From: Bacillota bacterium
GTDB taxonomy: Bacteria > Bacillota > Clostridia > Acetivibrionales > JANLFN01
Assembly: GCA_023421675.1 (NCBI GenBank)
Contig: JAEZTC010000008.1
Location: 1 to 64,000 of the forward strand
DNA: 64,000 nt
Direction: 5' to 3'
Shown: piece by piece, positions 53,136 to 61,308 of the stretch
How positions within the stretch are numbered: the stretch's first letter is position 1
How the letters are laid out: every line of letters begins with the position of its first letter
Translations under genes and position numbers: made by a program
Notes under the pieces: generated by a model
What the model was told of the DNA's origin: nothing
The model's input: the letters and a program-made list of their open reading frames with translations, nothing else
Database searches by the model: none

Positions 53136-54287
53136 ATGGACTGTCACAAGCTGAAGCAGCTTCTTAAACAGGAAGAGGGACCAAAACTGGATTTTAAGGC
53201 AACTTTAAACCTTACCACCGAAAGCGATAAAAAAGAGGTTACCAAGGATGTTATTGCCATGGCCAATTCAAGAGGAGGCCGTGGTTATATTGTTTATGGG
53301 GTAGAAGATAAAACAAAAAGACTTCTTGGAATTGATCCCGGAGGGTTTAAAGAAGAACAGATTCAGCAGATTATTTACAACAGATGTGACCCTCCTGTGC
53401 CGGTATCAGTAGATTTTATTGATATAGAAGGTAAAAAGATTGCAGTCCTTACTATTTATAAAAGTACACACCAGCCTCATCAAATGATTAATACAGGTGC
53501 TTTTTATATTAGGCGGGGTTCTACCACTGATACTGCCAGAAGAGGCGAAATTGCCAATATGCTTCAGGAAAACGGTTTAATGACATATGAGACTGTTGTT
53601 GTTAAAAATGCCGGCTTAGAGCAGCTTGATATGAATTTGATAAATCGTTACTTCAGCAATATGAATGTTATAAGCGAAAATCCCAGTGAGGTACTGCTTG
53701 AAGCTATGGGTATAATTGGGCCAAGGCCGGATGGGGAAGGGTACTTTACAACTATAGGGGGACTTCTGCTTTTCGGTAAAAAGCCCTCCATATATTTACC
53801 TCAGGTTTATGTTAAGCTTAACATTTTTGATGATACAGAGTATATTTATGGAAATATATTAGAAATGCTTGATGGTGTTTCAAATATTCTCAAATCAAAG
53901 CTGAGCCAAAGCAAATTCCCTGTTGAAGCTATTGAAGAAGCAGTTGCTAATGCTCTTGTTCATAGGGATTACCTGGATGTATCAAGAGGCATTACTGTGA
54001 CAATAAGCGGTAAGAGTATTGAAATAAGTAATCCTGGAGCTTTGATAGCCAGTAATAGTATATACAAATTCATTAAGGAAAACAATCCAGACAGAAGAAA
54101 TCCCTGGTTATACCAAAGACTTATATCTCTAGATACAAAGAAGAGGTTTACAAAATCAGGTTTAGGCCTGACACGCATTAAAAAGGCTTTTGAAGACATC
54201 GGAGATGTTAAATTCATAAATATAGGATCATTGAATTTATTTAAAGTAATAATGCCTGGTATCGATTTAAACAAAGCAAAAGAATAA
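53136..54287 (+). CDS. AlbA_2 (Schlafen-like) / HATPase_c_4 domain protein
   Basis: 383 residues. The N-terminal AlbA_2 part includes EGPKLDFKATLNL and KDVIAMANSRGGRGYIVYGVEDK, and RGGSTTDTARRGEI-type sequence (YIRRGSTTDTARR). The C-terminal half has the RecG-like/HATPase_c_4 blocks EAVANALVHRDYLDVSRGI and ISNPGAL, then KSGLGLTRIKKAF. Usually described as a regulator or a nucleic-acid-linked ATPase, often near defence or stress genes. Function not settled. TTGGAGG site follows the repeat element. Confidence 0.8.
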   Translation: MDCHKLKQLLKQEEGPKLDFKATLNLTTESDKKEVTKDVIAMANSRGGRGYIVYGVEDKTKRLLGIDPGGFKEEQIQQIIYNRCDPPVPVSVDFIDIEGKKIAVLTIYKSTHQPHQMINTGAFYIRRGSTTDTARRGEIANMLQENGLMTYETVVVKNAGLEQLDMNLINRYFSNMNVISENPSEVLLEAMGIIGPRPDGEGYFTTIGGLLLFGKKPSIYLPQVYVKLNIFDDTEYIYGNILEMLDGVSNILKSKLSQSKFPVEAIEEAVANALVHRDYLDVSRGITVTISGKSIEISNPGALIASNSIYKFIKENNPDRRNPWLYQRLISLDTKKRFTKSGLGLTRIKKAFEDIGDVKFINIGSLNLFKVIMPGIDLNKAKE

Positions 54288-54623
54288 TTAAACCTTAAAG
54301 TTTTTTTCTGATTTTGCTTTCATTTCTTTTGCGGCTTCCAGATAAGGTATATTTTCAGGATCCAGTACAAAAGAATTTAAATTTTCAGGCAGGTGCCCAA
54401 ATTCAACTTTTCTTACACTGGTATGTCCTGTTAAGTAATCAACAGATACATTAAAATAATCTGCAATAAGCATAAGTGTTTCAAGTTTTGGCTCACGGGT
54501 ATTTTTCACATATCCGTTAAAGGTGGTTTTCTTTATGCCTAGAGTTTCTGCAACTTGCTTTTGTTCTAGCCCTGAGTCCTTAATCAATTGACTAAGACGT
54601 TCTCCTAATGTTATTTTAGTCAT
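54288..54623 (-). CDS. XRE family helix-turn-helix repressor
   Basis: 111 residues. LGERLSQLIKDSGLEQKQVAETLGIKKTTFNGYVKNTREPKLETLMLIADYFNVSVDYLTG is the Cro/CI-type HTH, and a ~45-residue tail follows. Convergent with the AlbA_2 gene and divergent from the Spo0E-like gene. The intergenic palindromes suggest it represses that gene and itself. Confidence 0.9.
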   Translation of the reverse strand: MTKITLGERLSQLIKDSGLEQKQVAETLGIKKTTFNGYVKNTREPKLETLMLIADYFNVSVDYLTGHTSVRKVEFGHLPENLNSFVLDPENIPYLEAAKEMKAKSEKNFKV

Positions 54624-54641
54624 TTATGCAGCCCCTTCTTG

Positions 54642-54728
54642 ATTATACAAAATTCTGGATTAGCGTGTCAAATTTGACAGCAAAAATATACAAAATGTGT
54701 TGACAATACGCAAAATGCGTATTAACAT
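54642..54728. promoter_or_regulatory. Divergent promoters with palindromic operators (XRE / Spo0E-like)
   Basis: Rightward: TTGACA (54700-54705), 17 bases, TAACAT (54723-54728). The spacer is filled by a perfect inverted repeat, AATACGCA and TGCGTATT around AAA (54705-54723). Leftward: TTGACA (54671-54666), 18 bases, TATAAT (54647-54642). The 14-bp palindrome TGTCAAATTTGACA (54666-54679) covers the leftward -35. Confidence 0.65.
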
Positions 54729-54810
54729 ATACATATATAAATGTGTACGTGTGTTTAGATATTTGATGTTAAAAATGCGATGTTCTAATTTACATAAATG
54801 AGGCGAGAAA

Positions 54811-54963
54811 GTGTATAACGAAGAAATAATAAGACTTCAAAATATTTTGAATGAACTGCTGGAGTGTGAAGACATTGACAATGCAACACTGCTTGAAGTG
54901 AGTACAAAGCTAGATGGGTTAATCTTGGAGTTTTACTCAGGTAATAATCTTAAAGAAGAATAA
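54811..54963 (+). CDS. Spo0E-like aspartyl-phosphate phosphatase peptide
   Basis: 50 residues from GTG 54811: MYNEEIIRLQNILNELL, then STKLDGLILEFY. This helix-turn-helix pair with S-x-x-LD-x-LI is the Spo0E family signature, whose members dephosphorylate Spo0A~P and hold back sporulation. The ribosome binding site (GAGGCGAG) is modest. It is short enough to be missed by gene callers. The operator-loaded promoter upstream makes XRE control likely. Confidence 0.75.
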   Translation: MYNEEIIRLQNILNELLECEDIDNATLLEVSTKLDGLILEFYSGNNLKEE

Positions 54964-54980
54964 TTCAATCATTGTTCATT

Positions 54981-55421
54981 CTATAAATGCTTTAAGCTCT
55001 TAACTACTGTTATACTATTACCTTTTTTATTAAACATTACGCTATCTGCAAGACTCTTTACTATTAAAAGTCCTCTTCCTGTCTCACAAAAATCAAGTAG
55101 CTCTTCGTTTGCTTTCTTTTCCAATGCTACACTTATTTTTTCAACAGGGTTAAAACCTAAACCCTCATCTGTTATTTTTATAATGCATTTATCTTCAATT
55201 ACATCAGCATATATTTGAACTTTGCTAGATTCCATGGACTTATTGCCGTGCCTGATAGCATTAGTAATCAATTCATTGAGAATAACCTTTAGATCAAATT
55301 TGCAGCACTCACTCAGCTTACCATAAGCATTATCAAAAAAGTTTAATATTTCTTCTATAACCGGGCATATATTCTTTATATCGCTGGCTATCGTATAGAA
55401 ACAGCTCTGTTTCGAGTTCAA
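54981..55421 (-). CDS. GHKL ATPase, intact anti-sigma-factor-like kinase
   Basis: 146 residues, RsbW/SpoIIAB-type fold with all ATP motifs: N-box LNELITNAIRHGN, G1 ITDEGLGFNP, and G2 ETGRGLLIVKSLAD. Lies 63 bases downstream of the sigma factor gene on the same strand. May be the working anti-sigma or RsbV kinase, because the RsbW encoded before sigma lacks these motifs (inference). Confidence 0.8.
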   Translation of the reverse strand: MNSKQSCFYTIASDIKNICPVIEEILNFFDNAYGKLSECCKFDLKVILNELITNAIRHGNKSMESSKVQIYADVIEDKCIIKITDEGLGFNPVEKISVALEKKANEELLDFCETGRGLLIVKSLADSVMFNKKGNSITVVKSLKHL

Positions 55422-55484
55422 GATAATTCCACCTTAAAGATATTATTTTAATATATATACCCAAACACCAACCCCATAATCAAT

Positions 55485-56249
55485 TTATTTTTCCAATATA
55501 TTTCTAAAGCGTTCAAGTACCTTTTTCTCCAGCCTTGATATATACATTTGAGAAACTCCAAGTTTCACAGCGATTTCTTTTTGTGTCTTATTACTGAAGT
55601 ATCTCATTTTAATAAACTCTTTCTCTGCAGCATTAAATCTTTCAAGGCTTTTTAAGAGGAAATCCCTGTTCTCAACCCTTTCAAATGTTGAATCTTCTTC
55701 TCCAATAGTTTCATGAAGTTCAAGATCATCATCATTAAAGGCAGTCTGATTAAAGGATTGCATATTATAAATATTGCCCGATTCAGCTATTTCCAGAACA
55801 GTTTCTTCGTCAATATTAAGGTAATGTGCAATCTCATCAACACGTGGAACCCTTTTTAACTGTTGGGTTAGAGCATCCTTTGCCTGGTTAACCTTCTGAT
55901 ACACCTCATATAAACGTCTTGGAATCCTGATTACCGAAGCTTTATCGCGAAAAAATCTTTTTATCTCACCAATTATTGTAGGTGTAGCGAAACTTACAAA
56001 TTTGACGCCAACATTTACATCAAATCTTTCTACTGATTTAATCAGAGCGATACATGCAATTTGATAGAGATCCTCGTAATCAATACCTCTATTGACGAAT
56101 TTCTTTGATATTATATCAGCGAGATAAAGGTATTTATCAACTATCCTATTTCTATTTTCAACTGATTTATCTTTTTCATAAGACTTAAATAATGGCTCGT
56201 CATTGTCCAAATCTGTGGATACTTCAGGGTTAATGAATTTCTCAGCCAT
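55485..56249 (-). CDS. Sigma-B/F/G-type RNA polymerase sigma factor
   Basis: 254 residues. Region 2: NRNRIVDKYLYLADIISKKF and DYEDLYQIACIALIKSVERFD, then FVSFATPTIIGEIKRFFRDKASVIRIPRR. Region 3: VPRVDEIAHYLNIDEETV. Region 4: FNAAEKEFIKMRYFSNKTQKEIAVKLGVSQMYISRLEK. Resembles general-stress sigma-B more than the sporulation sigmas, judged by the rsbV/rsbW neighbours. Starts 14 bases after rsbW. Confidence 0.85.
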   Translation of the reverse strand: MAEKFINPEVSTDLDNDEPLFKSYEKDKSVENRNRIVDKYLYLADIISKKFVNRGIDYEDLYQIACIALIKSVERFDVNVGVKFVSFATPTIIGEIKRFFRDKASVIRIPRRLYEVYQKVNQAKDALTQQLKRVPRVDEIAHYLNIDEETVLEIAESGNIYNMQSFNQTAFNDDDLELHETIGEEDSTFERVENRDFLLKSLERFNAAEKEFIKMRYFSNKTQKEIAVKLGVSQMYISRLEKKVLERFRNILEK

Positions 56250-56263
56250 ATCATAATTTCCCC

Positions 56264-56656
56264 TTAAAGAGATTTTGCCATAGACAAAAAAGTATTTTTT
56301 GTACTATTACATAGTTGTAAATCATCCATTAGTGCTGTTAGAATGGAGAAACCCAATTCATCAGTACTATCCTTGAATAGGCAGTGCAGGGATTCATCTT
56401 CACATGCAAATGAGACCACTAGCTTATTTGATAGTACAGAAAAACTTATTGTATATTTATCTACGACGTTGCTCCCAACGCTTACAATTTTAGAGCATAC
56501 CTCAGATATTGCAACTTTTATATCTTCTATAGTATCAATATCAAATCCAACCCTGTTCGCTATTCCTGAAGCAGTCAGTCTTGCTATGCTCACATACTCA
56601 GGTTTTAGAGGAAGTATAAGTTCTATATTGTCTTGGGTAGTGTTCAAATTACTCAC
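56264..56656 (-). CDS. RsbW-like anti-sigma factor with degenerate ATP site
   Basis: 130 residues. The start (LPLKPEYVSIARLTASGIANRVGFD) is RsbW-like. The N-box position reads ISEVCSKIVSVGS instead of E-x-x-NA-x-x-H, the G1 position reads ACEDESLHC instead of DxGxG, and no G2 loop is seen. It probably binds sigma without kinase activity. Overlaps rsbV by 4 bases, so production is coupled. Confidence 0.7.
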   Translation of the reverse strand: MSNLNTTQDNIELILPLKPEYVSIARLTASGIANRVGFDIDTIEDIKVAISEVCSKIVSVGSNVVDKYTISFSVLSNKLVVSFACEDESLHCLFKDSTDELGFSILTALMDDLQLCNSTKNTFLSMAKSL

Positions 56657-56976
56657 TCCTTTATTATGAAAAGCTTGTCAAGACCTGTGATTAAGAAAAG
56701 TTTTTTTATGTTTTCCTTAAGGTTGGATATATATATTTTCCCGTTACTTTCCTTAACCTTCTTAAGTGCACCTACAAAAATACCCAAACCTGTACTATCA
56801 ATATAATTCAATTCACTGCAGTTAATGAGAAGGTCACAATTGTTATTTTCAATTACCGAATAAATCTTTTCTTTCAGGCTCTGGGCAGTGTATATGTCCA
56901 CCTCTCCCGATATGCTAAGCTTGAATAACTCCCCGGACTTTTCTTCATTAAACCTTATTTCACTAGACATATTCAA
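56653..56976 (-). CDS. RsbV-like anti-anti-sigma factor (STAS)
   Basis: 107 residues, STAS domain. LLINCSELNYIDSTGLGIFVGAL carries the phosphorylatable Ser in DSTGLG. When dephosphorylated such proteins capture the anti-sigma factor and free sigma. Overlaps the upstream J-domain gene by 4 bases. Confidence 0.88.
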   Translation of the reverse strand: MNMSSEIRFNEEKSGELFKLSISGEVDIYTAQSLKEKIYSVIENNNCDLLINCSELNYIDSTGLGIFVGALKKVKESNGKIYISNLKENIKKLFLITGLDKLFIIKE

Positions 56977-57794
56977 CCCTCCTGTTCTTTTAATAAAAGT
57001 TTCATAAACTTTAATGTATTTTTACTATTTTTATTTTTTTGACAAATAGATGCAATAAAGGTATTACCTTTGATTTCTGTATCCATTACCATTTTGTTTG
57101 CGTATAAATCTATACCATATACATGGGTCTTACCGTCCTCGCCCTTTGCTTTATACACCTTACTACTGTCTGATGCTATTCCCCAATCTGATAAAAATTC
57201 ATCCAAAGGTGATAGTACTCCAAGCTTCACGAAGCTGTCAAAACTGTCTTTATCTAATACCAGCACATCGATATCACCATTTGAGAGTTGTGCTGTTTCC
57301 TTGATTCTGTAACCGGGTGCAATACTGGCATCAATTTTTACTGTAGGGTTAATAGTCACCTGGGGCTGTTTAATGTCAGGAAGGCTGTTTTTAATCTCAT
57401 CTTCCATGACCTTCATTTCTTGGTAATAGTAATCTCCTCTGAATACAACCCTTAGGTCATAAGTAACCCTTCCAAGAAAGTAGGAAAGGGCTACTGCTGC
57501 AACAAATAATATAAAGATACCTACTAAAACATGAACCTTATGATAGTATATAAAATTTTCAATTTTTAACAGTGTTGAATTTCTCTTTTTTGTTTCCTGA
57601 GGTTCATACCCCATTAAAAGATCATATGCCTTACTTATCTCATCAAAAGCCTCCTTGTCCATCAGAAGAGGTGTGCCATTCTCATCTCTTTGTTCATATT
57701 TCCTCAAAATGAGTCTGTACTTTTTAGTTATTTCGTCCTTGGTTGCGTTTTCACGTACACCAAGAGTTGAATAAGCATCCTTTATATTTTGCAT
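56973..57794 (-). CDS. J-domain-like membrane protein lacking HPD
   Basis: 273 residues from ATG 57794 (GGAGG 4 bases upstream); a TTG at 57812 has no ribosome binding site. Residues ~5-60 are a J-domain (KDAYSTLGVRENATKDEITKKY), but the HPD that stimulates DnaK is replaced by EQRDENG. A membrane helix (VHVLVGIFILFVAAVALSYFLG) leads to a ~170-residue outer or inner domain. Heads the rsbV-rsbW-sigma operon, so it may sense the signal. Confidence 0.7.
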   Translation of the reverse strand: MQNIKDAYSTLGVRENATKDEITKKYRLILRKYEQRDENGTPLLMDKEAFDEISKAYDLLMGYEPQETKKRNSTLLKIENFIYYHKVHVLVGIFILFVAAVALSYFLGRVTYDLRVVFRGDYYYQEMKVMEDEIKNSLPDIKQPQVTINPTVKIDASIAPGYRIKETAQLSNGDIDVLVLDKDSFDSFVKLGVLSPLDEFLSDWGIASDSSKVYKAKGEDGKTHVYGIDLYANKMVMDTEIKGNTFIASICQKNKNSKNTLKFMKLLLKEQEG

Positions 57795-57832
57795 AAGACC
57801 TCCAAAAGACAAAGTAAGTAATTATTTTTAAG

Positions 57833-59329
57833 CTACTCTCTTGGCTTCATAGTAGGGAAGAGGATAACGTCTCTGATTGAATATGAATCTGTAAGAAGCA
57901 TAATAAGCCTGTCAATACCTATTCCAAGCCCGCCTGTGGGTGGTAGACCATATTCAAGTGCATTAATGTAATCTTCATCAATAATCTGAGCTTCCTCATC
58001 ACCGGCTTCTCGTTTTTTCATTTGGTTGACAAATCTTTCCCTCTGATCTATCGGGTCATTAAGCTCAGAGTATGCATTTCCCATTTCTCGGCCCGTAATA
58101 AACAATTCAAATCTTTCTGTATATTCAGGATTACCAGGTTTCCTTTTTGTCAAAGGACTTACTTCCGTAGGATAGTCATAGATAAATGTAGGCTGAATAA
58201 GCTTTTCTTCAACAAACTCTTCAAAGAAAAGATTCAGTATCTCACCCTTAGTAGGATTGCCATCAATGTGTACATTCTTTTCCTTCGCTATTTTCCTTGC
58301 TTCGTCGTCACTTAATATATCATCAAAATCAATTCCTGTATGCTGTTTAACAGCATCATGCATTGAAATTCTTGACCATGGGGGAGTAAGATCAATCTCC
58401 TGGCCCTGATAAGTAATTTTGGTGGTTCCAAGCACTTCCTGTGCTGCATTTGATATAAGATTTTCGGTAATTTCCATCATACCATTGTAATCAGTGTACG
58501 CCTGATAAAGCTCAAGCATTGTAAATTCAGGGTTGTGTTTAATTGACATACCTTCATTTCTGAAATTTCTGCCTATTTCATAAACCCTTTCAAGACCGCC
58601 GACAATCAAACGCTTTAAATAAAGCTCTGGAGCGATCCTTAAATAAAGGTCTATGTCAAGTGTATTGTGATGGGTTATAAAAGGTTTTGCTGAAGCGCCG
58701 CCAGGAATGACATTCAGCAAAGGAGTATCTACTTCCAAGAAATTGCGTTTGTCCAAAAACTCTCTAATGGACTTTATAACCTTGCTTCTGACTATAAAAT
58801 CCTTCTTGACTTCAGGGTTTACTATAAGATCAACATACCTCTGCCTGTATCTCAGGTCAGGATCTTTGAGCCCATGCCACTTCTCAGGCAGTGGCTGAAG
58901 TGATTTTGCCAGAAGAATTATATCCTTGACTTTGATTGATATTTCACCCTTGTGAGTTTTAAAAACTGATCCTTTTACACCTACCATATCACCTATATCA
59001 AACTTTTTAAAATCTTCATAGCTTTCTTCGCCTATTTCGTCTATTCTCACATATATCTGAATCCTTCCGTCCCTATCCTGAACATCACAGAATCCTGCCT
59101 TACCCATGCCTCTTTTAGACATAAGTCTTCCTGCGATAGATACTTCATTGCCATCCATTTCTTCAAAGTGGTCAAGTATAGAAACGGTTGAATTTGTAAC
59201 ATCATATTTGACTATTTTAAAAGGGTCCTTATTTTCCGACTGTAGTTCTGAAAGCTTTGCTCTCCTGATTTTTAATAGCTCATTTAAATCTTGTGGTTCC
59301 AAATTGTTTGTATTATTTTGCTCTGACAT
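57833..59329 (-). CDS. lysS: Lysyl-tRNA synthetase, class II
   Basis: 498 residues. An OB-fold anticodon domain (VSIAGRLMSKRGMGKAGFCDV) precedes the class II core: RSKVIKSIREFLDKRNFLEVDTPLL (motif 1), YEIGRNFRNEGMSIKHNPEFTMLELY (motif 2) and GLPPTGGLGIGIDRLIMLLTD (motif 3). Follows greA on the same strand with a terminator between, so both probably have separate promoters or partial read-through. Confidence 0.97.
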   Translation of the reverse strand: MSEQNNTNNLEPQDLNELLKIRRAKLSELQSENKDPFKIVKYDVTNSTVSILDHFEEMDGNEVSIAGRLMSKRGMGKAGFCDVQDRDGRIQIYVRIDEIGEESYEDFKKFDIGDMVGVKGSVFKTHKGEISIKVKDIILLAKSLQPLPEKWHGLKDPDLRYRQRYVDLIVNPEVKKDFIVRSKVIKSIREFLDKRNFLEVDTPLLNVIPGGASAKPFITHHNTLDIDLYLRIAPELYLKRLIVGGLERVYEIGRNFRNEGMSIKHNPEFTMLELYQAYTDYNGMMEITENLISNAAQEVLGTTKITYQGQEIDLTPPWSRISMHDAVKQHTGIDFDDILSDDEARKIAKEKNVHIDGNPTKGEILNLFFEEFVEEKLIQPTFIYDYPTEVSPLTKRKPGNPEYTERFELFITGREMGNAYSELNDPIDQRERFVNQMKKREAGDEEAQIIDEDYINALEYGLPPTGGLGIGIDRLIMLLTDSYSIRDVILFPTMKPRE

Positions 59330-59404
59330 TTCTTATCCTCCTGAACAACTCTTTTGTTTTATTATTGAAATTTTATTATTTGTTTTTAAAACATGATGTA
59401 ATAT

Positions 59405-59440
59405 GAAAAATAACAGCTTACACTAGAGTGTAAACTGTTT
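59405..59440 (-). terminator. Terminator after greA
   Basis: AACAG(C)TTACACT (59412-59424) and AGTGTAA(A)CTGTT (59427-59439) form an imperfect stem. On the minus strand it is followed by ATTTTTC. Confidence 0.65.
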
Positions 59441-59502
59441 ATCTAATTTATTATATATTAAACTAAAAAGACATTACAACATTATTTGAATTAAGAGAGC
59501 AA

Positions 59503-59976
59503 TTATTTATAAATCTTAAGAACCTTAAACTTAATCAGCCCATCAGGAACAGCAACTTCTACCACACTGCCCTTTTTTTGTCCCATCAATGCACTTCCGA
59601 CAGGAGATTCATTTGATATTTTAGATTTTGACGGATTAGCTTCAGTTGAACCAACTATTGAGTATTCAACTTCTTCATTAAACTCCATATCAAGAAGCTT
59701 AACCTTTGAACCAAGGCTCACTACTTCTGTATTAACCTCATCTTCATCTATGACCTTTGCGTGCTTAAGCATGGTTTCAATCTGGAGTATTCTTGTCTCT
59801 ACCTGAGCCTGCTCATTTTTTGCTTCATCATATTCAGAGTTTTCCGATATATCGCCAAATGATAGTGCCTGCTTTATTCTTTCAGCCACTTCAAGCCTTT
59901 TCCTCTTTAAGTATTCAAGTTCTTCCTCCAACTTTTTTAAACCCTCATAAGTTAGTACGACTTCTTTAATGGTCAT
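59503..59976 (-). CDS. greA: Transcription elongation factor GreA
   Basis: 157 residues. The N-terminal coiled coil (YEGLKKLEEELEYLKRKRLEVAERIKQAL...DISENSEYDEAKNEQAQVE) ends in the acidic tip that reaches the RNA polymerase active site. The C-terminal FKBP-like domain has SNESPVGSALMGQKKGSVVEVAVP. It rescues stalled polymerase by transcript cleavage. AAAGGAGAATC is the ribosome binding site. Confidence 0.96.
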   Translation of the reverse strand: MTIKEVVLTYEGLKKLEEELEYLKRKRLEVAERIKQALSFGDISENSEYDEAKNEQAQVETRILQIETMLKHAKVIDEDEVNTEVVSLGSKVKLLDMEFNEEVEYSIVGSTEANPSKSKISNESPVGSALMGQKKGSVVEVAVPDGLIKFKVLKIYK

Positions 59977-60060
59977 TCAAAGATTCTCCTTTGCGCAATA
60001 TTTTTGTTGTGGTTTTACGCCAATGGAATTTTTTATTATATGAGGTATAAAATATAAACA

Positions 60061-60083
60061 GCACTGATGTCTTAAAACAGTGC
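60061..60083 (-). terminator. Weak hairpin downstream of the 60174 gene
   Basis: GCACTG (60061-60066) pairs with CAGTGC (60078-60083), followed on the minus strand by TGTTTATATTTTA. Confidence 0.45.
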
Positions 60084-60173
60084 CTTATAATTACACCCCT
60101 ATTATTTTATATAATTATAGAATACAAAGTATTCATTGTCAAGAAAGCATTTTTAAAGGGACATATTATATTT

Positions 60174-61175
60174 TTAAATAACCTTACCGCTTTTGGTGCT
60201 GGATATGGAGATGTTCTCCCTGTTTAAAAAGCCGTGCCTTCCAACAAATCCGTTTATTTTAAATCCAAGCCTTTCAAATTCACGATCAAGGCTTATCAGC
60301 GCTTCCAGCTTATACGAGCCTGAAGTTAAAAAACCACCATGTTCCTCCTTGTGGATAAGTACAATTTCACTTAACTCTGCTGAAGTATAAAGTTTTTGTA
60401 CGTGTTCAGGAATTATGCTTTTTATTTTATCTGGTATTTTAATTTCTATACCATTTATCATTTCATTTTTTTCAAACAGCTTGCCTATGTCTGAACCGTT
60501 ATAGTTTATTACAATGGCCTTTGTTTTTATTCGTGTTGCGTTATTAAAATCAGTCAGATTCAATAGGTTTATTACTACATCGCAGTCAGCAAGTCCATTT
60601 TTAAGGTCATTTGTCAGTCTCACAGAAAGCCCTGTATCTTCGCACAGCTTTTCAAGTTCATTCATAATAATATCTTTGTCTTCTGTAACAATTGTCAGGT
60701 ACTTTATGAAAGGGGAGAGGAACCAAACAAGAGAATAGAGTTCCTGATAATTGTCTCCATGAATGAAGGCAATATCAAGGTTGCTTAGCTTAATTCCCCT
60801 AAGAGTGAATATCTCATTCAATATTCTTAGAAGAAGGGACTCATATATATACTTTCCTGTGTAAATATACGTAATATTAAAAATACCAAGTCTCATAAGA
60901 TTTCCGGGATATATTATTTCTTGAATGTTTGCTTCAGAACATACCTGTATTAATTGTTCTTCCAGCTTTCTTGATTTTCGGTCGGAAAATTCTTTTATAT
61001 CAGTTAGGGAATAGGGAAGCTGTATTAAGTAACAATTAAGGTCCAGATCTGAAAACTTCAGCTGTTGTTGCTTTATTTTTTTATTGTTCCTGGATAGAAG
61101 ATGGGACAGCTTATTAATAAAGTTCTTTTGAGGCCTATCGTCAACATCATATGATACTAGTGCAAAGTTCCCCAT
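60174..61175 (-). CDS. Unrecognised 333-residue protein
   Basis: No signal peptide or membrane helix. The middle (YLTIVTEDKDIIMNELEKLCEDTGLSVRLTNDLKNGLADCDVVINLL) looks like a Rossmann-type nucleotide or cofactor fold, similar in layout to shikimate-dehydrogenase-like proteins, but with no GxGxxG. The N-terminal third is Lys/Gln-rich. The C-terminus has EHGGFLTSGSYKLEALISLDREFERLGFKINGF. It stands alone between greA and guaB. I do not assign a function. Confidence 0.6.
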   Translation of the reverse strand: MGNFALVSYDVDDRPQKNFINKLSHLLSRNNKKIKQQQLKFSDLDLNCYLIQLPYSLTDIKEFSDRKSRKLEEQLIQVCSEANIQEIIYPGNLMRLGIFNITYIYTGKYIYESLLLRILNEIFTLRGIKLSNLDIAFIHGDNYQELYSLVWFLSPFIKYLTIVTEDKDIIMNELEKLCEDTGLSVRLTNDLKNGLADCDVVINLLNLTDFNNATRIKTKAIVINYNGSDIGKLFEKNEMINGIEIKIPDKIKSIIPEHVQKLYTSAELSEIVLIHKEEHGGFLTSGSYKLEALISLDREFERLGFKINGFVGRHGFLNRENISISSTKSGKVI

Positions 61176-61270
61176 TATATACTTTCCTCACAAATGAACA
61201 GTATCAGACAAGTGTTAGTGCCTGTACTTAATACTATTTACCTCAGGTGAGAAATATGCATGGAGAAACA

Positions 61271-61295
61271 AAAAAGGGGCGGTTAACCGCCCCTT
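61271..61295 (-). terminator. Strong terminator after the IMP dehydrogenase gene
   Basis: AAGGGGCGG and CCGCCCCTT form a 9-bp GC-rich stem around TTAA. On the minus strand it is followed by TTTTTT. Confidence 0.85.
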
Positions 61296-61308
61296 GATTT
61301 ATGTGATA

